Origin: Paralvinella palmiformis
Lineage: Eukaryota > Annelida > Polychaeta > Terebellida > Alvinellidae
Length of the DNA: 64,000 bases
NCBI GenBank assembly: GCA_025642065.1
Contig: JAODUP010000041.1
Coordinates: 1,379,001-1,443,000, forward strand
Direction of reading: 5' to 3'
Made by a program: the position numbers and the translations under genes
Notes under the pieces: model-generated
Seen by the model: the letters and a program-made list of their open reading frames with translations, nothing else
Told to the model about the DNA's origin: nothing
The model's database searches: none
Shown: piece after piece, positions 25,038-37,200 of the stretch
Numbering within the stretch: position 1 is the stretch's first letter
Layout of the letters: every line of letters begins with the position of its first letter

Positions 25038-25168
25038 GGAAACCAGGGATTTCACGAAAATCTTAAACTTTTCATGGAATTCGTGAAATCACTGATATAA
25101 TTGAAATAGTGATTTTTCACCAATTCCCTAAAAGTTTTAGGGATTTCGCGAAATCTGTGGTTTCACAA
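25038..25168. repeat. Inverted-repeat element (MITE-like)
   Basis: Left arm GGAAACCAGGGATTTCACGA and the complement of the right arm (GAAACCACAGATTTCGCGAA) match closely, enclosing further TTTCACGAAA-type palindromes. It is about 130 bases with no coding capacity. Confidence 0.55.
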
Positions 25169-25667
25169 TCTTACTGTAACTACACGTACATGTCCCATCC
25201 CCAAACCGTTCGCGCATGGAAGTTATATTTCCCAGGTTCTGCAATAGCCCATGCACGCACTCCGTTACAAACGGAAATGCGCATATATAGCACACATTCG
25301 CGCGGGCGGAAACCCGACACACATGCGCGCACATGCACGCAAGTCAGACTCAGCGCGACTATATCATAACAACAACAACATTATATTTTAGAGATACACC
25401 CGTAACAACCTTAACACCATCTATCGAACAGATATGAAAGCTGTGTTATCAAACGTTGTAACAAAATGTATTTCCATCCTGAATTCGTTTACATGCAATC
25501 CGCTTCCGGTAATGTCGGGACTGATTTCCTGATCGGGAACAGGCTTATCTGACATGGAACATCTGTCATTGCTATCTGGTCTCGCTTGGCTAGGTTCGGC
25601 TACGGCCACTGACTCGAAATCAACACCTGGTCGGACACTGGCCTTAGAACTGCGAGTAATCCCCATT

Positions 25668-25760
25668 GTCACACACACACACACACACACATCGGCACAC
25701 ACACACACACGCACACAGACACCGACACACACACACACACACACCGACACACACACACCG
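25668..25760. repeat. (CA)n microsatellite array
   Basis: Interrupted CA runs separated by CGGCA or CGA. Overlapping ORFs on both strands (25421-25796) are Cys/Val- or Thr/His-rich products of the repeat, not genes. Confidence 0.95.
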
Positions 25761-25969
25761 GTTACCTGGTTACGGTCTGGTTTCGTGCCGTTTTAGTTCA
25801 TCTGGAACAAATAAAAAAGTCATTCTTCGGTAAAGTGAATTGCGTCGTTTGTACAGTGACAGCTGAATGTAATAATATATAATTATGGGATAGCTGGTCT
25901 TAGTGTTCCTGCAACTTTGACGTCCAGCTTTATCCACACATACACACACAAACAGAGAGAGGGAGAGCT

Positions 25970-26007
<38 letters not shown>

Positions 26008-26605
26008 GCCCATTACGTTGCTTTATACATAACTAAGCAGCATTTGAGCAGACTTCAAAAAGTGCTGACAATTGAAGTAAGTTGATTTATATATTGCCGA
26101 TATGGCGACATATACTTCTTATTGTGCACATATTATGTATGTTGTTAAAGCTGGGAACAGTTTTATGTTATTTATTTAGCTTTGCTAGATACCGAGGTGT
26201 TCAACCACACACACACACACACCACGTCTGTAGGTGATTCGCTTTTTGTTTTTGCTTGGCGGCTTATGGACTGGTGAGACATTACACATGTCTCAGCAAG
26301 AAAAATCGCCACTCTGGATTCAGTCCCCTGAAGAAACGTCTGAGTTTGAATTCACGGTTCGAGATTATCTGTGCCCGTGCCTTATTATACACAGCTAAAA
26401 CACGCACACACACGCACACTGGTGACTTGAGCATTTCACTAAAGCAGATAGAGTCTGGGTGGGCTATTGTGACCTTTCTCCCTTTTTTTGATATGATGTA
26501 GATATGTTTATGTTAAGAAAACAAAGGCCAGTAGAGAAATACTTTATTATTGTGTCACGGAACAACGACCATAACAACTGATATTTAAGTCCGGGTGGGG
26601 GATGT

Positions 26606-27066
26606 GGGGGGGGGTGAGGCTACGCTAGGTAGCTGGTGACTCGCATGCTTGATCAGAAAATCGCGGGAAATGGGTATTTTTTCAACCTGGATCGTAGAAA
26701 ATGAAGACAGCGACTGGGGAATACCATTGGTAAAATAAATCCACGGGATGGAGTTCTATTTTCACGTGTTGAACACAGAAGCAGATAATGATGTGTTAAT
26801 GGTTGCAATGTGTGTGTGTGTGTCGATTGAAAATGTTTTTAACATAACATACATGATATAGTGGTACAAAACAATAATAAATTACTACTAAAAGGTCTCT
26901 CAATGTGAGAGTCAAAATGGTAAAACAAATAAGGCCCCCTCCCCCTATTTGTTTTACCATTTTGACTCACATTTTTTAGGTACAGAAATCTGTGAAGTGG
27001 GAGGTTATTTGGAATTCATTTTTGAGCATGGGAGTCACCAGCTACCTGAAGTAGACCCCCCCCCCC
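26606..27066. mobile_element. Foldback element with a long central hairpin
   Basis: The outer arms are complementary: a G-run then AGGTAGCTGGTGACTCGCAT on the left, and GGGAGTCACCAGCTACCT before a C-run on the right. At the centre, TGTGAGAGTCAAAATGGTAA and the next eight bases (26904-26931) pair with 26946-26971 around a C-rich loop. There is no ORF. It is probably a non-autonomous DNA element. Confidence 0.65.
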
Positions 27067-27261
27067 GATTTAAGTACGTTTAGTGTGAAGAAAGGAACAC
27101 CATACAATGCTATCTATAGTATATGGTCGGTTGTTTTATTAACAATCAACAATAGGACTGTTCTACGGACGACAAACAAAGCCCTTCAGACAGTCTAACT
27201 TTGTGATATCATTCACATTTGTTGACCTTTTACAGCAGATCGTCTCATATCACCAGCGGGT

Positions 27262-27460
27262 GGCCCGATAGCGCAGTGGATAGAGCGCCGCGCTGCAAAC
27301 TACCAGCTCAGGGTTCGAATCTCAATCACAGATGTGTTTGTGTGGTATATTTCCCTAGGTGACCAGACCTCACTCATATTACCGCGGGCTTACCCTTAAC
27401 CCAAACAGGTAGGATGTGTAACGGAAATGTTTTCATTGTAATCGATGATCGATCAATAAA
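27262..27460 (+). mobile_element. tRNA-derived SINE, family D
   Basis: The head GGCCCGATAGCGCAGTGGAT gives a good A box and CAGGGTTCGAATCTC a good B box at tRNA-like spacing. The 3' side does not pair with the 5' end as a tRNA acceptor stem would, and a SINE-like body follows, so a functional tRNA is unlikely. The 3' limit is approximate. Confidence 0.65.
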
Positions 27461-29269
27461 TCGATCGTCATTTGTCAGTTTCTAGAGCTTTTTAATTAAA
27501 GCTAATCGTGGTTAGCGATCGCGACATAAATCAACTGAAACAAAGGATTCGAAGAAAATAATAATGACATAATTTTTCATAATGGGATCACATTTGAGAG
27601 ACATGTCATATGTGATGTCGGTGGGAGGATTTAAGGACGAAGGGTTATGATGATGATTACAGTGATGTGTGTATGGTCAAGTATATTAATTTTTGTATTT
27701 GTCCCGTTTTATCTTTCCCGTTTTATCTGTCACATCTGAAATTTAAGATTTTTTTGGGGGTAAATTACCGCTCATTGCTTCCTCCTACGATATATCAAAA
27801 GATGGATATTTCTGTCATATTAATCAGTTTTCCCCTAAGACATTACATATTTTCCTATGTTACACCGTTATCCACAATACCCATGTAATGTTTTGCCCCC
27901 CCTTCTCTCCAGTCACTCAGCCAAACTTGTATATAAGAGATCCTGCCAATTATATATGTTGATGGTTAAGTTTATTTATTGTTGTATACGGTATCACAAC
28001 CATAAACGTCATCTATGTTATATACTACCCTCCCATTGTTATGTTTATAACTAAAGTAGTTAACTTTATGACCAGCTACGGTCGGACGACATTCCTATAT
28101 TTCTTTGATATATTTTTCTTTTTAGAAGCCTGACCTATCCTATCTGAGATATTCTAAACGTAAGTGTTTACGAGAGTGGCCATGTGGCGATGTGTGATTT
28201 AATATGCGCCACCGTGTAGTTATAGCAGTGGGTGTTAACTATTTGCTGACCTCTTAATGTGATCGGCACCAGCTTTGCCTAGACGTAAAGGTCACCGAGT
28301 ACAAGCCCCACCGTGTCATTCCCACCATGTCATCATCACTAGCGCGTCATCTTAACCGTGTGATCTCGAAACTATCATCCTTCCCCTTCTATTCCAACTA
28401 TATGTACCATCAACCATGTCATCGTCGATCTGTCGTCTTTAGCGCGTCGTCTGCGCGAAATTATTCCCACCGAGTGATCTTCGGCAGATCAGATCGAGAA
28501 TGAGATGACGAGTAAAGGAACTCGATGTTGTTTGTTACTCATCAGCAGTGTTGTAGCCCGATAAAAGATAAATATAACCGTCTAGAGATGTGACATTTAA
28601 GATTTCTCACATTCTTAAACGTCTACTGTCGTGTTTAGATGTCAAGATGGGCGCGTATTTATGATAGCTTCACCTCACACGACGTCGTCTGGCAGATATT
28701 TTTGAAGCCAGACCTGTAATATAAACTTCGATGAAGCTAGATATGTCGAAGATGATGGTAGCAGCATCACGAACGGTCTGATACGGTGACAGGTCGGACC
28801 ACCACACGCGCACGCACGCGCACACATACACCCAGACATATATATATATGACGTAGGCCCAAAACAATTGACGGTGGCATGTTTGAATTGGTGTTTTTAT
28901 TTCTCAGAAGATATAGATTGTGTGATTTTTTACTTGCGGAATACACGTAGGTCTGTACGTCAGAACATATACGCGGGCTTCTGACTTAGCGATGTAATCA
29001 AAGCAGAACAGGTGAGTCGAATGCGTAAAATAGTCGCATTGTCAAACTCTTGTGACAGTTAGAGAAAACGTGTTTTTTATATATATTGTGAATCGTTTAC
29101 TATGTGTCAAACATTCCATATTATCATTAATAACGTGTTTGATGAAGCATGTCAAAAATATCAACAGTAGTTATTTGTCATGGCAATGACCTTATAAGAG
29201 CTTATCAATATAGATAAATTCACATTTAATACATCAGCGCACATTAGTGAAAATAAAGTATTTTACGTC

Positions 29270-29300
<31 letters not shown>

Positions 29301-29339
29301 AATGTGGTATTCGCTATCGTATAATGCCGTTGTTTAAAT
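27461..29339. other. Intergenic stretch and likely upstream region of the receptor gene
   Basis: No coding exon seen. A (TA)n run lies at 29271-29296. The promoter and a non-coding first exon of the multi-Venus-flytrap receptor probably lie somewhere here, because its first coding exon opens directly after a splice acceptor. Confidence 0.4.
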
Positions 29340-29641
29340 CAGACATGGGGTCAATTCAATCCGGAATTGGAATTTATCATTTAAAAAAATGGAATTGGAA
29401 TTGATTAATTGGAATTGAAGTTTCCTACAAAAAATTATATCCACAAATTAATTTACCTTTTAATTAAGAAATATTTCTTCCATGACAATCTTACTTGGAA
29501 TATAAACTACCCGGAGTAGGTATTCCAAGTAGGTACCTACTCATGGTAAAAAGTATTAGGTAAAAAAGAAAATTTTTGAATTTGAATTGAAAATTTTCAC
29601 TTGGAATTGGAATTGACCTAATGGAATTGACCCGATGTTTG
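29340..29641. mobile_element. hAT-like MITE, full copy, just upstream of the receptor start
   Basis: Begins CAGACATGGGGTCAATTCAA and ends AATTGACCCGATGTTTG, the inverted terminus with two changes. It is flanked by an 8-base duplication with one mismatch (GTTTAAAT at 29332-29339, GTTTAGAT at 29642-29649). It ends 133 bases before the receptor ATG and upstream of its splice acceptor, so it lies in the 5' intron. Confidence 0.85.
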
Positions 29642-29773
29642 GTTTAGATCAATAAAGCTAAACGGAGAGGACACAAACTTTTTTTAAATACAGCACCTTA
29701 ATTTAAGCAGCTATCATTCAACTCATTAATGTAATTAAACTGATAGTATCACGTACTTTTATTTCTTATCCAG

Positions 29774-32700
29774 AATGTTTGATTATTATCTACATTTATT
29801 GGCGGCTATTGTCAGCTGGACAACTTTCTTTAGCGTCGCTTACGGTCAGTATGTGTGCGATTCATCTAGCAGGAAATATCTCATCAATCCTGATGCACGA
29901 ATACACATTGGAGTTATTCTCCCGATAAGAGAATCCGGAAAAGACGGATCAGGATGTGGTAATGTGTTGTCGAGTGGGATCCAACAGCTCGAAGCCATGA
30001 AATGGCTAGTTTCTGTGTTAAATCAGGAAAGTGGACAGATAGGGAATATTACCATTACTGATTCGTATATTGATGGCGTTGAAATAGGTAAGTAGATTTG
30101 TTTCAGAAATGTATGCGGGCGAAGGGGGCGCATGGATAGATGGGATATATAGATAAATAGATAGACAGGTAAATAGACAAATAGATAGATAGATAAACAT
30201 ATATATTGATAGATAAACAGATAGATAGGTAGATAGATAAGCAAATATATAAAAAGAAAGACATGCAAACACAGATATATACAAGTACGTGATTTGACAC
30301 ATGCATGCCACCCATATACTTATATTGGCACATTACAGGAATGACAATAGAAGACAGCTGTTCGACTGAGCCTGGTGCTCTATACTCAGCTGTTGATATT
30401 AATCAACAGTTTCTATCAACAAATGACACCTGCATAGATAAACTGTCTCGATATAACATTGGTAAGTTTAAGTCTCTTCTATAGTACGTCTATTTTAGGT
30501 ATCGTTAAGTACACGGTTTGTTTATGAGTGGTGTATGTAAAAAGAAAAGATTCTCTTTCAAAAGTTCATCTGGTTCTCCGGAAGCTTCCTAGTGACAATT
30601 CTCAACATGTATCATTTGTTCATTTGTATGTACATCCGTGTGCGTTTTACACACTTAACCCAGTATAAAACTGTAGATTTCATTATTTTCTTAAAGTAAA
30701 TACATCTACACAACTCCGACCTGATAACCAGTAGTATGTTTGCTTACCATTGTAGGGTAGCTATTGAGCTATATTTTCGCTTACCATATAAAGAGTTATC
30801 TGAGAAGCTGTATTTTTCGAATTTTTCAAAAATAAAAAGGCTTCTCAAAACTATCTACGACTCTATCTAACATGCGGGCATGTCATATTAATGAAGTATA
30901 AAGTCATGCAGCTTACGATAGTTTTGTCGTCATTGTGATGATCTTACAAACGATATAGTAAGACCTCTTATAGATTGTCTTTTATCACGAAGGTATTTTG
31001 TTTAATATTTCAGGATCACTTGAATGACAAAATTATATGACATATAATAACGCTTAGTTCGTCTTTCTGTGGGTCTTATCAGAGTTTCAAATTTTTTACT
31101 ATTTAAATCGTATGTTTATGTAGGACATGATAAATGCAGAGACAAATGGAAGATTCGGGTTTCGGTACTGTTAGCACACCAGTATTCTTGCAATCTAGGA
31201 TAATATCACAGAACCAACATATATTTAGTTGTAACAAGAAGGAGTATTTTTATATGTTCTTCTTTAGGAATGATTACAGGCACAACCGGAAATGCCACTA
31301 CTTCGTTGGCGTCCCTACTATCGACTCGCCAGATGGCGTTAATTTCATACGCTGACTCCAGTGTATATTTAAATGACGTCACTAAATACCCGTATATGCT
31401 AAGAACCGTCCCCGACTACAGACAGCTGGCTGAGGTTTGTTTAGAAATGTTTATTTTGAAAAAAAATTCATTCGCATAAAACTAAATATAACGCGAAACC
31501 TTTCACTCGAGAAAAGGAAAGGTTTTCGTAATTTTGTGAAGAATTTGTTAGTTGAACTCATCACAAATTTTTTTTTTACAGATTATCGTGAAGGTGTTCG
31601 ATATTCTTGGTTGGCAGACGATCTCAATCATTCATTCGGATGACACAGAAGCACGTACCATCATGTCCGAGCTTCTACGAGCCGCGTATCGGAATGGTAC
31701 CTGTATCGCGAAGCTCATCAAAGTCAAAACCAAACAACCGCATGTCTATTATAAGGATATTATTACCACGTTACTGATAACCAACGTCACCGGTACAGTG
31801 TACCTCGGAGATATTGACGTATTGTTAGCTGTTATGGACTCGATGCCTTTGGTACATGGAGCAGGACGGCTTCAGTTCATCGCATCCACAACAGCAGAGG
31901 AGAGACACAGCCTGCTTGAGAGAACGTACGCCAAAGGTTTAGTACTCGTCTCACACTCCAGCCGACATCTACCAGAATTCGCTGATTACTGGGATGAAAT
32001 CCAGAAGGAGAAAGGCCTTCGCGATAATCCACTGCTAGCTGAATGGTACATGGCAACAAAGCAATGTAGATTAACAGGAGTAGGTGTCGGTCAATTCAGT
32101 AAGTTACCGGTCTGTGAACTCATAGCCCCGACACTGAGAGGCGAAAATGTACAGGATCCACTGATTGAACCACTGATCATAGCAATTTATACGTATGCAA
32201 AAGCATTAAAGAATGCACATCTGGATCTCTGTAAGGGCCAATATGGACTGTGTTCGAGTTTGGAGTCGCTTCCTCCGAGGCGCTTCTCTGAGAAGTATTT
32301 GCGCACTTTGAATTTTACATTTTCCCTCGAAGAAAGAATACAATCTTTGGTTTCAAGCCAATCTGAACCGTATTTATCAACCAAGAAGGTTTCTTACAGC
32401 AAAACGGGAGAGCTAAGTGGGGCCGGTTTTGACATATGGACCGTAAACGACGTTCTTGGCTTCGTTGAATATCACAAAGTGAGTGAAATTTCTACTATTT
32501 ATGCGGCATTCAAATTTCAATCTAATTCAAATGGGAGCGTGTACTAAATATGCACACCTGGCGTATTCTCTGTTCCAGATTGGATCCTATGTTGATCATG
32601 AGCTAGATCTCATTCCTAGCGACTTCATATTCTACGACATCACGAGGCAAGACGTCTTATACGATTCCCCATTATCATTGTGCCAAAAAGGAGGATGTAC

Positions 32701-34172
32701 AAGATGTATAATTTCGTCGTCATCTGGGCCTCAAGTTCGGCATTTTCCATCTAAATATATCTACCTTCCAGGAACCATCGTCATTGCTACCACCATGGCC
32801 GTACACCAGTCTGGAGAGGATGCTTTGTCTTGTGGCAGTACTGACGGTTTCGAAGGAGTTCAATTGGCCGAAGCATTCATTTACATTCTGGATCAAATCA
32901 ATGGTGCTGATATATTTCCAAGATGGATTACCGTTGGAGGGGTAGTTCTCGATGACTGCGAGTCACCGGAGAAGGCCATCAGCGAGCTAACCGATCTGGA
33001 AACTGGCAAACTGCAAATATTTAGCACCGATGGTACGCCCATGGATCCGAAATCCATTCTGGCGTACGTGTCCGGAAATAACGACCCGATCCTTATGGCG
33101 GTTGGGCGCCTCAGTACCAAACTCTCCCGGCCACTATTGTCTTATCGATCGGCTAACAGTCTTGTTCTGGATACAATGTCGTATAAATATATCGCCGAGG
33201 TTGTTCCGGATATCAAAAAGCAAGTCGAAGTTCTCGTTTCGTTCTTGAAGCAGATGAAATGGTCTTACATCCAGGTGCTATATAGCAATGACGAATATGG
33301 CAAAGATGCCTGGTCGATGTTCCGCAAAAAGACCATCGATAATAAAATCTGTATCAGTTCATCGCACGAGATTGCCGAAGGCAGTGAGATGACGTCAAAG
33401 TTACGAAGTGATCGTCGGAGTAAAGTTGTCGTCACATTCTTACAAACGTATCATTACTTCCTTCTGGTTGATGGACTCAACAATTCGGGAATTTATCGAG
33501 AATTTGTCTTTTTAACCGACATCAACTGGCCACGTACTTCTGATATCATTGATCAGTATCCAGCGAGTACTCACGGATTCATCACACTGTCGCTGAAGGA
33601 TGGTAGCAGCGCAGGTTTTCTATCCCATCTGGAAAAAATCCCATCTTCAAATTATACGATAAATCCTTGGTTCAGGGAATGGTATGAACGTGTTAATAAT
33701 TGTTATTTAAGCGGAACGTCACGAAACATATTTATGACTCCGTGTGCTGATATCCCGATAACTGAGTCTAAAGCTTTTAAGCTGAACGATCAGACAATTC
33801 ACGTGATGAATGCCGTGTACAGTATAGCATGGGGATTGGATGCTACGCTGAAGAATTATTGCGGTTTGGGATACGATCGTCTCTGTGCTAGCTACATGGA
33901 AGGAGCGAATAGAAGCGAAGTGTTGTTTAACAACATCCTCAATGTTTGGTTCAACGACGACACGATGACACCTCATCACTTCTCTGAGAGAAGTGGCAAC
34001 CGACCTGTCGTAATTAATAACATAAATAACGGGGTATCTGTAAAGGTACGGTGTGTGTGTGTGTGCGTGCGCGCACGTGTGTGTGTGTGTGTGTCACCAT
34101 GTGTGTAAGATATGCACATTAATATTTATCTGGAATTGTATAAATAAGAAACTACACACACACACACACATA

Positions 34173-34209
<37 letters not shown>

Positions 34210-37200
34210 TTCAGATTGCAGAATATACTTTCGGCGCTCAGTCTTTCTACATAAGAAAATCTGCAATTGTTAACTACTTAAATTCACTGATGCCAACTGA
34301 CTGTGTTGGTCGCTGTACAGAGTGTGTCTATCTGAGCCAAGTCACCGATGATATTATGTATACAAGTGGTAATCTTATTCTGGGAGCAGTACTTAATGTG
34401 CATGAAGCTGGTTTGGGATCATTTGATTGTTCTAAACGCTTAAATGGCGATGCAGTACAGCTTGCTGAGGCTATGCGTTTCGCTCTGGACAAAGTGAACG
34501 ATCGACAAGCTCCGGTGAAGGTAAATGGAGTAAAACTCGGAGGACTTATACTGGATGGCTGTCACAGCGACATCAGGAGTGCGAATATAATATCCAGTGT
34601 ACATTTTGGTGTATTAAACATCAAGGACGGTAACAACAAACTGAATGTTGATTCAGTACTCTCATGGATGACGGAAGATGTATCATACTCGCACACTGTC
34701 ATTCAGACACTCGGGTTAATTCATGTACTGCTGAAAGGAAGTGGACACTTAGAGAATGGGCTGATTTCAATGGTACCCGAGTATCATAGTGAACATCTTA
34801 TAAACGCTACTTATAAAATATTACGCGAGATGAACATAACAAACATTAATATAATTAGTACTAATTCTAACGGATTCATCAAAATGATTAAGAACAGCTC
34901 CGCGCACCAAGGTATATGTATTACTAATATATTTAACTATAACGACGATATTTCGCCAGCTGACCTCATCCTCCATATACAAAATGCACCATCGCACGTG
35001 ACAGTGTTATATTTAAACGCGTCTTTGACAGTCAATCTGCTAAAGGCAAGAGAATACACTAATGGAAATTCCGACATATTCTTTATTCTTATACCGACAA
35101 CGATAGACGAAGTGCAAAATGTACCGAAATATTTGTTAAAACAAACTATAATACTGGAGCAACACAGTCCCTACATTGATGAATTTGATCAGGATATTGA
35201 CGAACAACCAATCCCCAGTCCATCCAATCCGTGGATAAGGAGCTACTATGAAGAACTCTATGGCTGCAAGTTAGAAGAAGGCTATGCGTACAAAGAAACG
35301 TGCAAAAATAGGCCACGGCTAACCTTATCTAGATTATATAAACAAAGTAATCTAATTATCAATGCTATGAATTACGTATACCTAATGGCCAGCGCTATAC
35401 ATCGATCTTTGGTGGTACTCTGCGGGGTAAATTATTCTGGGATTTGCAAAATGCTTTCCGATCCATCAGTTTTGAGGGTTGAAGTCCAGAATCAGTTGCC
35501 ATTGCTGTCATTTGAAGACATCCGGGGTGGTCTGCAACGACTTGACAAAGACGGTTTGCTAGTTCCAGAATACAGCGTCAATTTGTATAATTGGAGAAGC
35601 GAGTTTAAGGTTTGTTAATTTTGCGTTAATTTATGTGATCAGAGAAGTATAATTAGATGAAATAATTGCAATTATTTGGGTGAAGTAATAAGCCTGATTG
35701 CTCACAGATATTCACTCTCTGTCACAGACCAGAGTGTACCGAAATGGGATACTCTCGGGTACTCCTGATGACAATTGGAGAGATGTAGCATCGACGTATG
35801 GATGTCCACCAGTGTGTCAGAGATGTTCCAATTCGTCTTTATCAAGTGATTACCACCTTAGAGTTGGCGATCTCATCATTGGAGGTAAATGTGTGGTTTG
35901 GAATTTTTAAAACTGCTGATATGCTATTGGCGAAATGGTCCGCTGTCCTTTCTTCTGAATTTACTTAAGAACATTAAGCCTCTCGGCATTGGTATGTCAT
36001 GATTGTTTGAATTGTATTCCAGGCCTTTTCAACGTCCACGTTGGTAACGTTGGAATGACATGTGGCAAAATCAACGTTAACCGTGGTTTTCTGCTAGCTG
36101 AAGCATTCAACTTTGCCATTCAATACATTAATCAGAAACGAGGAATATTTGCAGATCAACTAGATGGGGTAACATTAGGATATCTCAGTCTTGATGCGTG
36201 CCAGAGTCCCGCGAAAGCCACCAAGTTGCTATCGGACACCTTATCGGGTTTGTTTAAAACATCCGGTGCTGACCTACCAGAGAAGCTGGTTGCTTTTATA
36301 AGTCCATTTACGACGGACTTATTCATGCCAACTTCGGCGTTGTTAAACGGAACAGATATTGTCCAGGTTAGCTATGGGGTCCCTGCTACGGAATATTTCT
36401 CAGGTTCACCAGGACAGCTTCTAAATGTCACGCCTTCTGACAACACGGATATCAACGTCATTGTGGCCATTCTTCAGCGAATCAGTATCCAATACGTACA
36501 GGTGGTGTTCAGTGACAGCACTTATGGTCGCAATGCAGTAGCCTCGTTCAAGAATTTGACGCGCATCAGCAATATCTGCATAGCTCAGAGTATTTCGTTT
36601 TATGCCAATAATAATACTAATACCGTTGTTGAGATGCTGTTGAGTAAATCTAAAGCGAAAACAGTGGTCCTTCTGTTGGATTCTTCCCACATACGTCCAT
36701 TTCTTCTAGCCATGGAAAGGGGTACTACTGCAGTAAAAACATACCATTTGATTGCCTCGCATACGTGGCCGGATAATACAGAATTACTGCGAGGGTTGGG
36801 GAGCTTCATTTTAAATACGATAGTAATTTATGTCCAGTCTACTTATATTCAGGAATTCGACAAATACTTGGCCGTACAAACTCCACAGAACAACATAGAA
36901 AACACCTGGCTTGAGGAATATTATGAAGAACTGTTTGACTGTAATTTAAAAAGTACCACTTCGTTACAGGAAAGATGCAGTGCCCCGTTCAAAAGTCTAG
37001 TTGAAAGCCCCGATTACAAACAGGAACCATACTCTGGGCAAGTTATAAACTTAGTATTTTCTCTTGCCATCACACTACATAATACTATCGGCGAACTGTG
37101 TGGTGAAAACAGAGGAATCTGTCAAAGGTTCTGGTCTAACAAGGGTGCTTTGCTAGCCAAAAAGCTGAAACTAACAACTTTCCAAGATTTAAGTGGCGAA

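Noticed and set aside
25421..25796. ORFs on both strands over CA repeats
   Set aside because: Their composition (runs of Val/Cys or Thr/His) is a direct translation of the dinucleotide repeat; there are no motifs or splice context.
27262..27335. Possible functional tRNA gene
   Set aside because: A and B boxes are good, but the 5' bases do not pair with a 3' acceptor strand and the anticodon arm does not fold well; it is better explained as a SINE head.
30018..30333. Three overlapping Tyr/Ile/Leu-rich minus-strand ORFs
   Set aside because: They are translations of a GATA-type microsatellite in receptor intron 1.
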